Below, piece after piece: positions 55,975 through 64,000 of a DNA stretch of 64,000 nucleotides (the first letter of the stretch is position 1; every line of letters begins with the position of its first letter). The translations under genes and the position numbers were made by a program. The notes beneath the pieces are model-generated. The model made no database searches. It was not told the origin of the DNA and worked only from the letters and a program-made list of their open reading frames with translations. The DNA is from Zasmidium citrigriseum. Taxonomy: Eukaryota; Ascomycota; Dothideomycetes; Mycosphaerellales; Mycosphaerellaceae. Location of the stretch: positions 1-64,000 of the forward strand of contig NHNW01000035.1 of the NCBI GenBank assembly GCA_002786025.1, in the 5' to 3' direction.

Positions 55975-57022
55975 AGCAAAGTACTCACCCTCTCGCGAAC
56001 GCTAAGCCAGGGCAATGGAGATTGATGCTGCTTGGTCTTTGCTAGCAGTGGAGATATCATTGGAACTCATCGCGACCGACCTCTTCGAGCATCATCACAA
56101 TAAACGCTCCAAGGCCATTCCAAGCTCAAAACACAAGCACGAGGATGATTCCGGCCATGCTATTCGACTCTGACGACGCCGTCGCCCAATATTCCGAATG
56201 CACGAGGACGCCGGCCTGTTCAAGCTTTCATTCTCCAGGAATGAGGAGTTCATCCGCCAAAGAAGTGGTTTCTTGAACTCGAAATAGCCCACCGGATATC
56301 AACTCCGGAATCCGCAGCGTGTGTTGCTACTGGACCCTGCAGCTGGGGAGCTGTGTGCGTCGAAGCCGATGAATCGGAAGCTCGCAGCCGGAATCCGGTG
56401 GCTGCCATTTCGAGACTGCACGTCGACCACATCGACCGCTTTTGGACATGTCGACTTCAGACAGGTCTTCGCAATGGAGAGTGCTACGAGGAAAGACATG
56501 CAAGAATCACTGTCGACGGCTTGACTTCAACGACGGACAATGGTGGGACAGACGCAATCACTACTGGGGGCGCAAAGGGCACCGTCAACTCCGTCAACAG
56601 ACCTCCCATCATGGAACATTTGACAAGTCTACGGCCATGGAAATCTCGGTCCGACTGAGACACCACACCACGGCGTCGCCCTCTCCCGTCCACTGCGTCG
56701 ACCGAGGCTCCCAATATCCCGATCAGCGACGCCATCCCATCAACACGGTTAAGGAGAGCATGGTCTCGACGTTGGACTTTTGCAGAAGAGAGATTAGTCC
56801 TTCCACATCTCAGCAGGACTAGGCTGGACTATCTCGCAATGGAATGTAAAGGGGCCGTCGATCGACGTTGATGGAATCGTGTATCTAGACCGCCTTTCCA
56901 GAGGCACTGAGCGCTGTGTTCCAGTATATCTGTTCATGTGAGAATGCGATCTTAATTTTCTGTTGTTCGTTGATACTACCTCTCATTGCTACACTCTTTT
57001 AGTCTGTTTGGATTGCATAACG
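55975..57022. other. unassigned, weak overlapping frames
   Basis: Two plus-strand frames overlap at 56353-56658 and 56448-56822; both are rich in Arg, Ser and Thr and neither shows a domain. At most one can be real and I support neither. No repeats or RNA genes were seen. Confidence 0.4.
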
Positions 57023-57535
57023 ATGGACCACCTTTGTGCGAGAGAGTGCTTTCCAGGAGCGGTGTGTCTTGTTTGCTTCTCGAGACCGGATACCGAACTG
57101 GACACGTATATCAGACCGAGGACGGCGGGAGCATCGATCAATACCAGCAGCACATATCGGACAACGCCAAGTCATACACCAAATCAATCTCCACTTCTAG
57201 AAACAGAAGGGTCCTGGCTAAGGAGTAGCCGGTCAAGGACACCACCAAATGCAACTTCATCACCAATTGCATCCATACGCCACCGAAGTTCGAAAGATAC
57301 ACTCACATCTCGTCGGAGCATCTTTCAAATCATGCTCACCAGGCTTGGCTCTCGCAACAAGAAGGCAACTTCATTACCACCAAACCATCGACTCCGCAAA
57401 GTTGGCTCTGATATGTCACTATCCACCCGCAGCATACGAATGATCCCGAATGATTCGGCGATGGACCTCTCGCAATCGCCTCCAAGCTTGAGATATCAGC
57501 ATACTTCACAGCTTGAAGTGCCGGTTTACATATGA
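57023..57535 (+). CDS. hypothetical Ser/Thr-rich protein
   Basis: 170 codons from ATG. A Cys-bearing start (CARECFPGAVCLVC) leads to a Ser/Thr/Pro/Arg-rich, disordered body with many SxxR and RSxxS possible phosphorylation sites, for example SSRSRTPPNATSSP and LSTRSIRM. No signal peptide, membrane segment or known domain was found. A real gene is possible because the frame is open and free of the overlapping rivals seen just upstream. Function unknown. Confidence 0.4.
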   Translation: MDHLCARECFPGAVCLVCFSRPDTELDTYIRPRTAGASINTSSTYRTTPSHTPNQSPLLETEGSWLRSSRSRTPPNATSSPIASIRHRSSKDTLTSRRSIFQIMLTRLGSRNKKATSLPPNHRLRKVGSDMSLSTRSIRMIPNDSAMDLSQSPPSLRYQHTSQLEVPVYI

Positions 57536-57929
57536 CTGGAACCATGAGGCCACAATGGGCCAAACTACTCGTTGATACCCAAATTGACAAATCTCATCTC
57601 ACGAAAAGTGAATGATTCCAGAGATTCCAGGAATCCCAGGACAGGAAGAGCGCCCAGGCTCGTTTGTGAGAGGACCTCGGTAGAGAGAAAGGGTTTCTCG
57701 ACAGAACGAGATCGACAATCCATCTGGCTCCGAGCGAACTACATCGGATTGTATCGCAATGGGAGAGGAGACGGGGTCGCGGAGGAAAGTGCTTCGTAGA
57801 TGAATTGATGACGGACCCGCGATTGGGACCGAAGATGGAGTGGCCATGAGGGGACACAGATGTCGTTTGCTCAAGAGAGCAAGCGTGGAATCTCCCCCAG
57901 AAAGAATCTTCGTGTTCTATTTTCGTATT
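57536..57929. other. intergenic, convergent gene ends
   Basis: 394 bp between the hypothetical ORF (plus) and the F-box gene (minus). No supported frame or repeat. Confidence 0.45.
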
Positions 57930-59696
57930 TCAGTAGTGCGAATTCCATTTACTCAGAGGTCTTGGTCCCTCGTGAGCGACCACAAACGCCTCATCTCGTC
58001 GGCGCGTAGTCTGTCCAACCCCAGAGATCCAGAACTCTGCGGCTCTCCTTCTCCGATATTTCTCGGGCTTCAGAACTCTCTGCAGTCCGCCAAGTATCAT
58101 TTTCCCAGTAGGCGTCCGTTCCATCGCTGCAGACTTCTCAGCATGACGCACACTCTTTTCGTGACGCTCCAATTCACGGCATGTAACCACGCAAGAGCAT
58201 TCGTCGTCTCGCTCAGACGGCTGCACATCAAAGCGTATTATATTGTACATCGGCCAAAAGGCTTCTGGAGATGGAAAGCCGAAGCCTATGTCTGGAGAAC
58301 TACCAGTGTGCAGGTGCAGCCTCCGTAATGACTTGCAGCGATCATGAAGGTACTCGTAGATATGCCTGCTGGTGTCAAAGGTGACGAAGGGTTCGATAGG
58401 ATGCTCGCCATCCGCCACTCCTAATTCCAACCAGATGGTCAAATCTTCCAGATGCGGGAAAGCTGCAAGGGCATCGAAGGTTGAATACGGCCACTCTCCT
58501 GAGCGAGCAATATCCAAAGTCAAGCTCCTTATATGAGGGCACTGAGTCGCTATGAGTTCAATAGTGTCAAGGCTGAGACATTGCGAGCGCCAGGTCCCTT
58601 GATAGTCTTCCTGACGATGCAAGTGCAGTCCTTCCAAGCTATACGAATGGCAAAGGAGAGCATCAAGAGAGACTTGATCCAGCCAGGGAATGGTGATTGA
58701 ACGAAGACGGCTTGGAACATCTCGGAAGAACTCAGACCAGTCAGGAGTTCTCCAGTCTTCCAAGAACTCGACCTCCTCGAGCGCAGTGAAGTGCTTAGCG
58801 GCCTTGACTGCGAACTCTCCATTGCCAGTCTTCAGCCGTTTGAGCTTTGACCAGTCAAAAAATTCGGCCCAGTATTCGACTTCACCACGCCCAAAGTGAT
58901 AGCCAATCAAATCAAGTTGCTGGAGAGGCGGTGGCCTCTCTCCGTCCTTGAAACCCAGGCCTACGTCCTCCTCTGGCGGCATGAAAATGCAACACCCGCT
59001 TGTTGGCTGTGAAACGTCCAGCTTCAAGATGGTCAAGTTGGGGCATTTGAGCAGAACCTCCTTGAGGCCTTCCATGATGCTTTTACACTCTTTCTCGTGA
59101 TACCACGTCACTCGAACGTCGAGCAAGGTCAGATTAACATTGCCGCAGAGACCATCTAAGCTCTGGTCTTCCAACTCTCGCTGCCCCGTGTACGACGTAT
59201 GGATAGAGGCTTGAGGTGGAAGTGCGGCTAGTATGTTGCCAGGAATTGTCCAGTCGAGGTGAGAGACAGTTCTCAGCGCAGTGAGCCTTTCGAGAGTGCG
59301 GCACAATGTTTCCACCCGACGCTGATATCTTTCTTCTTTTCGCTGCGGGTTCAAGTGACATTGGAGAACCGTCACTTCCCTCACCGCGAGCTCTAGGCCA
59401 GCGGATTCTATGAGCTTGCAGTGCTGATACAACCGGTCCTCGCCAGCTTGTGAAAGATCAAAGGTGACATGATAGTGCTGGCTGTACTGGACTACGGATT
59501 GAATCTTTCGACTAACCAGGCCGAGATGAGCCAGTGATCGTGGACTTGTGTTTCGTAGAAGGTCCGTAATTCGGGAGAGCACGTCCGTCGGCAGAGAGAG
59601 CAGAGAAGCTTTGCGGACGCTGTCGTACGGTGCAGGCGCCAGTCCGAAAAGAGATGAGAAACGCCATCGAGAGACGGCGGTTGATGTCTTGTTCAT
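57930..59696 (-). CDS. F-box/LRR-like protein
   Basis: Single exon, 588 residues. An F-box-like segment lies at about residues 30-72 (LLSLPTDVLSRITDLL, then RSLAHLGLVSRKIQSVV), the part that would bind Skp1 of an SCF ubiquitin ligase. The rest is a series of irregular leucine-rich repeats, for example VNLTLLDVRVTW, PNLTILKLDVS, LQQLDLIGYHFG, LEGLHLHR, IRSLTLDIARS and HLEDLTIWLEL. The basic C-terminal tail includes KPEKYRRRRAAEFW. LRR-type F-box proteins choose substrates for degradation; this one's target is unknown. Large, quickly diversifying families of such proteins are usual in filamentous fungi. No signal or membrane segment. Confidence 0.8.
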   Translation of the reverse strand: MNKTSTAVSRWRFSSLFGLAPAPYDSVRKASLLSLPTDVLSRITDLLRNTSPRSLAHLGLVSRKIQSVVQYSQHYHVTFDLSQAGEDRLYQHCKLIESAGLELAVREVTVLQCHLNPQRKEERYQRRVETLCRTLERLTALRTVSHLDWTIPGNILAALPPQASIHTSYTGQRELEDQSLDGLCGNVNLTLLDVRVTWYHEKECKSIMEGLKEVLLKCPNLTILKLDVSQPTSGCCIFMPPEEDVGLGFKDGERPPPLQQLDLIGYHFGRGEVEYWAEFFDWSKLKRLKTGNGEFAVKAAKHFTALEEVEFLEDWRTPDWSEFFRDVPSRLRSITIPWLDQVSLDALLCHSYSLEGLHLHRQEDYQGTWRSQCLSLDTIELIATQCPHIRSLTLDIARSGEWPYSTFDALAAFPHLEDLTIWLELGVADGEHPIEPFVTFDTSRHIYEYLHDRCKSLRRLHLHTGSSPDIGFGFPSPEAFWPMYNIIRFDVQPSERDDECSCVVTCRELERHEKSVRHAEKSAAMERTPTGKMILGGLQRVLKPEKYRRRRAAEFWISGVGQTTRRRDEAFVVAHEGPRPLSKWNSHY

Positions 59697-60044
59697 TTCC
59701 GTAGAGTCTGTCGGATGGTCAAATTGGGAGTGAAAACGAGAAGGAGCTCAGCTGCGAGGTGAGCTTGCGATTTTAGCGCCGGTGGCTAGGCTGCAGCCGC
59801 ACGTGGTCCTGGTGTTTGAAAGGAGCCTTGTAGGCAACGTCGTAATGTCTTGAATGATGTATTGAGAGCACGAGTTCATTAGCAGTGTTAAATTATGGAC
59901 GAAATGAATGAAAGCTTACAGAGGTCGAGCAGGTCGAAAAGATGCCTCGACTCGAGAGCATTGCCCAAATGGAGGGAAGAAGGAATCATGATCTCGGCTC
60001 TGAAAGCTTCTTGTTCAAGACCGCTCGACGAAAAGAGACGACTC
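59697..60044. other. intergenic, no supported gene
   Basis: 348 bp between two minus-strand genes, holding the F-box promoter and the 3' region of the flavin monooxygenase. No motif stands out. Confidence 0.5.
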
Positions 60045-62042
60045 TCAATGACCGTTCTTCGTTACCACGGGCAGCAGAAAGCCCTCAAAGTATTTTCGCA
60101 CAGGCTCAAAGTCGTCCAGACCACCTTGATGTGCAATGTATCCATCTGGCCGTAGTATAGCCAACCGCCCTGACTCTGGATCTATGTTGTACTTCTCGTA
60201 AGCCGACCCAATGTGTAGTCCAAGTCTATCAACAATGTCGTCGTCAAAGAAGACTTTATCGTAGTTGTAGCCAAGTTCCGGATCCAATGGGTGGCAAATA
60301 TCAGGCATGTCGAAAAGCTCCACAGTGAGAGGATCACTGGTATGGACAGTGATGGCATCAAAGAGCTTGTGATGAGGCGGGTCTCCAGACGCATACTTCC
60401 GCATCAAAGATTCGATGTCTTCGGCCATTCGCTTCAGCTGCTCCATCTTCGCCGGTTTCGAGATGTCTCCAGCAAACACCAGAAACCGGAAGCGACCATC
60501 GCTCAGAAACGTTTTATTGAGATGTATGATGGCTCGGTCAGCATGCCTTCGCACTTGGTACGACGGCATTCGCATTCCCGTATTGAGCCCAGGAGGCATC
60601 TTGCCTTCCTCCATCATGGCAGATGCATCCTTGATAGCAGTCGGGTCTGACAGCGTGATCGCACTTGGCTCATACATCACTTGCAGCCCGTGTATGAGAG
60701 GTAGGTAGGCCAGGTTGATTGCACGCTCCCAGGTGACTTTGAATGTTAAAATTCCAGGTGGAGGGTCCGGAGCTTCTTGTCCAGATATGATTGCGGCCCA
60801 TTGTCTATCGAAGTAGACAAGCTGCTTGGCAAGGATGTGTCGCTCGTCTCGATAGGTCTGAAGGAGATACGGATTGGCAAGACCTTTCAGGACGAGGTTC
60901 ATTTTCCACATCAAGTTGTACGTATCAGCCATGCTCACATTCTGGCCTTGGCCGGCCTGCGGTGAGTGAGTGTGCACTGCATCTCCTGCGAGGAAGATTC
61001 GACCTGAAGAATCGATATTGTCTGTTGCAACACGCTGACCGATCTGGTAAGCTGCCCACCATTGGCAGTGCTTGTACGAGAAATGGTAGGGTAACAGCAT
61101 TTCTTGGGCAGCTTTCAAAATCTTCTCGGGCGTGAAGTTCGATCGAATGAATTTGCCATCTTCGACGCTCCCAGCAGCTCCAAGAACGGTATACACGCGG
61201 ACCATGCCCTGCTCTCGAGGAATGATCATAAGCCCTCTGCCTTGTCCTTGAATTGAAGTGGGACAACGGATACTCGCTAGGGTTTCCGTCAACAGCACAT
61301 CTCAATTTCAATCATGTTGGAAAGACGTACGAAAGTTCGTGATCGGCCATACATCCATCACACCCCAGACAACGTCCATGTCATCGCCAACCATTGGAAT
61401 CCCAAGCGTCCGCCGAATCCAGCTATGCGCACCGTCGCATGCGACCACGTACTTTGCTCTGATGGTCTCGTTAGGCGAGGACTGCCGCTCCGCTTGAGCC
61501 AAGATCTCGTCATCGTTGTCAATACGGATGTCGTTGTTCGCCGCATCAGAAGCGGTTCCGTTCACGAATGAGATCTTCCGAGTCGAAACCTTGACGGGGA
61601 AGTCGGAGCCCTCTTCCACTAATATACCGTCAATCATACAACCTCTCTCAACCTTCAGGCCAGACTTTTCGTCCGCAAAATCCATCAACAGATCCGCGAT
61701 CTTGGCCTGCGTCAGCCCTGTCGTCGTAAACTGTGATGGAGGCTCCCAAAGGCGAGTATTGGCCGACTTTCTTTCCAGCTTGCCGTCGGCGTCCCGCACC
61801 CACATGTTGTTGACGGTGAAGGTATGTCCAAGCTCCGTGACTTTATCCGCCAGACCAAAGGTATCGAGTATTTCCATCATCCGGGAGTGCAGGCCATCTC
61901 CATGACCGGCAAGCAATTTCGTCGGACGTTTGTCGATGATGCGTGCGTTCATTCCATAGGCTGCAGCACAGGCGGCGGCCATAGTGCCTGCTGCACCTGC
62001 TCCAACGATGAGGACATCGACAGTAGATTCTGTTTTCACCAT
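60045..62042 (-). CDS. FAD-dependent aromatic monooxygenase, phenol 2-hydroxylase-like
   Basis: Two exons (62042-61331, 61276-60045; intron 54 nt, GTACGT...TAG) give 647 residues, the usual length. The FAD-binding GxGxxG motif is DVLIVGAGAAGTMAAACAA (about 9-27). The DG motif is VACDGAHSWIRRTLG, and the GD motif GRIFLAGDAVHTHSPQAGQG. The splice junction restores NFPSIR, matching the family's DFPDIR. The C-terminal thioredoxin-like domain (from about residue 470), with DGRFRFLVFAGD, DIVDRLGLHIGSAY and AILRPDGYIAHQ, is typical of phenol hydroxylases. The enzyme adds an ortho hydroxyl group to a phenol using NADPH and oxygen. It may serve aromatic catabolism or secondary metabolism. Confidence 0.9.
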
Positions 62043-63160
62043 CGTTTGCGTCGAGTCGAGGCAGTGGCTCTTGCAAGAGGCTTAGATCAGTCATCTGAGA
62101 GCAATAGAGATCGCAAGAATATAAGACGTCCATGTCGCTGCTTACTAGAAGGAAGCGAGGCCAGTGAATACGTTATGAATCCTTCGCTGTCGTTCGCAGT
62201 AGTGCTTGCTCATCAGCCCTACGTGAGACTATTCATTCGGATCACCGAAGGGGATTTTGCAGGGCCCTATCTCAGGAACGAGGATCTTAGTACGCAAAAG
62301 CTACTCTTTATGGGTAATGCAGGTGTTTCATTGGCTCCGAGGAGCCGCTGAACGCGTACAGAGACTTTGGCCCCCAAGTGTGGATGTCTTTCGTCCAGCT
62401 TTCGCTGCAGCTCCATGATTTTTGAAATGACAGCTTATGGATATGATTCTTTCCTGTTGTAGGCGGCTTTCATCTCTGCATGAGACTTCGATCTATTGCG
62501 GGCATGAAGGAACGGGTCTCATTGGCAAACCCGAGCAGCTTACGAAGGATCGTTGCCCCGCTGAAGTCGACTCGCATCTCATGCGGATCGTGGAAGCTGA
62601 CCATGTTTCGCTGCCATCGAGGCATTGTAGGGACTCTGTCGAAATGAGAGCGCGGCATGTATGCCAATGATGATTCCATCAATTTGTCGATGAGGTAGAG
62701 AAGCGCGTGATGGATGGATAACCTGTCGAAATGGCTGTCGGGTCGAACGGAATTACGAAAGTCCGTCTTACCCAATCACAAGCCTCCACCCGTGCTTGGC
62801 GAAGGTAAACAAGTTACAACTCACGTGTCGCAGGTCGAGATTGCTAAGCCTCCAATATCACCTTTCCAGCAACGCGTCATGAGCTGGAGCTTCGGCCGCC
62901 GCTGGTTTGTAAGTGGAACTTGGCGTGTGGAGTGAGTGAGCTGAGATAACTTCCCGAAAGAGTGGAAGGCAAAGCCTTGGCTCTTTCCAACCAATGGCGG
63001 ATCGCAAGGCTGCGAAGACGGAGCAAGGTTGGACCGCATTGTCTCCCTGGAAGACGGGATGATTTTACAGCCACATGGGCTTGGGAAGTCTTTATATGAG
63101 CAGCAGCTGTCCGAGAAGGTGAAAAGAGATGCAGACATACTCATCACATTCGAACACGCC
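62043..63160. other. divergent promoter region, no supported gene
   Basis: 1.1 kb between the phenol hydroxylase-like gene (minus) and the NmrA-like gene (plus). Overlapping short frames on both strands lack features. Divergent placement allows coordinate control of the two oxidoreductase-type genes. Confidence 0.5.
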
Positions 63161-64000
63161 ATGTCGAAACTCATTGTCGTGACAGGAGTCACTGGACGTC
63201 AGGGGCTCTCCGTTGCTCGAACATTCCTCAACACCCCAGGATGGAAAGTGCGTGGGACTACTCGCGATGCCTCGACTTCGACTGCAACAGCATTGACTCG
63301 AGAAGGCGTCGAAATGGTAGAGACATCGCTGGACGATACTGAAGCCTTGAAGCAAGCGTTCGAAGGTGCAACAGCGATCTTTGCCAACACCGACTACTTT
63401 CAGCATCTATTCCCGGCACTTGGATCTGGGCACAACGAGCCACTTCAGCACGCTTCCGCTCGAGAGATCGAGCAAGGAGTTAGCATCGCAGAAGCCGCGG
63501 CCTCTCCCACTGTTATGCGAACACTGGAAAGATTCATATTCTCAGCACTGCCGCACTATGGGAAGTTGAGCAAGGGAAAGTACAAGAATGTCTATCACTT
63601 CGACTCAAAACAGACGATGATAAACGTCATCAGCGAGCGACATCCAGAGTTGGCGAAGAAGATGAGTCTGTTGCATCTGGGACATTACGTGGAGAACTGG
63701 AAGACGGCACCTTCCATGGCTCCCATGAAGCAGAGCAACGGAAGCTTCATTGTCAAGAGACCTTTCAAACCTGACTGGCCCGTACCTTGGGTGGTGGCAT
63801 CGCAGGATACGGGACCATACGTCAAGGCATTGATAGATCTGCCAGCTGGACAGAACGTTTTGGCAATCTCCGAGTACATGACGATGCAAGATTGGGTGAG
63901 GTTGTGGGGCGACACTGTTGGCGTGAAGGCTGTCTACAAGCAAGTGTCGAATGATGAGCTCTTCGAGGGCTTTCCGGAGCCGCTGAAGAATGAGCTGGGT
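63161..64000 (+). CDS. NmrA-like NAD(P)-binding protein, cut by window end
   Basis: The frame is open from ATG at 63161 to the last base (280 codons) and would continue. A Rossmann start LIVVTGVTGRQGLSVARTFL (residues 4-23) has the GxxGxxG-type motif of NmrA/atypical SDR proteins. After it come WKVRGTTRD, the acidic step VETSLDDTEALKQAFEG and AIFANTDYF. Residues WVVASQDTGPYVKALID further on match the NmrA C-terminal domain. NmrA itself senses NAD(P) and controls nitrogen regulators; relatives are isoflavone reductase-like enzymes, so role here is open. It starts 1.1 kb from the divergent phenol hydroxylase-like gene. Confidence 0.88.
   Translation, partial: MSKLIVVTGVTGRQGLSVARTFLNTPGWKVRGTTRDASTSTATALTREGVEMVETSLDDTEALKQAFEGATAIFANTDYFQHLFPALGSGHNEPLQHASAREIEQGVSIAEAAASPTVMRTLERFIFSALPHYGKLSKGKYKNVYHFDSKQTMINVISERHPELAKKMSLLHLGHYVENWKTAPSMAPMKQSNGSFIVKRPFKPDWPVPWVVASQDTGPYVKALIDLPAGQNVLAISEYMTMQDWVRLWGDTVGVKAVYKQVSNDELFEGFPEPLKNELG

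Noticed and set aside
56353..56822. Two overlapping plus-strand frames (101 and about 124 codons)
   Set aside because: Mutually overlapping, low-complexity, no domain; cannot choose either.
61824..62351. 175-codon plus-strand frame
   Set aside because: Largely antisense to the start of the phenol hydroxylase-like gene, no recognisable features.

Overview
The window looks like a filamentous ascomycete (Pezizomycotina) genome, most likely a Dothideomycete near the Mycosphaerellales. The evidence is short GT-AG introns of about 45-60 nt with CTAAC/CTGAC-like branch sites, a peroxisomal Fox2 multifunctional enzyme, a mitochondrial uS7 precursor, fungal C6-type finger and F-box proteins, and blocks of DNA with the mark of repeat-induced point mutation (RIP). 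The species assignment is inference.

The layout alternates between two kinds of DNA. Bases 1 to about 17,420 and 41,366-55,041 are RIP-extinguished repeats: CA and TG dinucleotides are almost absent, TA is in great excess, CG is kept, and there are practically no ATG codons, so nothing there starts a normal ORF. Reading through the RIP-made stop codons shows what the blocks were. In block 1 there are two retrotransposon gag remnants (minus strand), a 300-bp inverted repeat, a possible TIR element, a RecQ-like helicase remnant (plus strand), an unidentified minus-strand ORF and a long DUF6589-like protein remnant (minus strand). Block 2 is one complete minus-strand Ty1/Copia element (176-bp LTRs, target duplication GCAAC) with a complete minus-strand Ty3/Gypsy element nested in it (173-bp LTRs, target duplication CCTCG). 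The Copia carries a third, lysine-rich ORF next to its 3' LTR.

Between the blocks (17,420-41,365) lie normal genes. In order they are a two-intron C6-finger protein, a secreted protein with three cystine-knot-like modules, a frameshifted AAA ATPase, a SAM methyltransferase, Fox2 (five introns), an alpha/beta hydrolase with an Asp nucleophile, an ACS-family MFS transporter, a flavin monooxygenase convergent with an (R)-selective amine transaminase, two paralogous small secreted proteins, mitochondrial uS7, and two related proteins joining a chromodomain-like segment to a coiled coil.

Right of block 2 (55,047-64,000) there are two weak hypothetical ORFs, an F-box/LRR-like protein, a phenol-hydroxylase-type flavin monooxygenase and an NmrA-like protein that runs off the window. 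The MFS transporter, flavin monooxygenase and amine transaminase could together serve uptake and oxidation of an amine or related compound; that is inference from adjacency. No tRNA, rRNA or CRISPR was seen.
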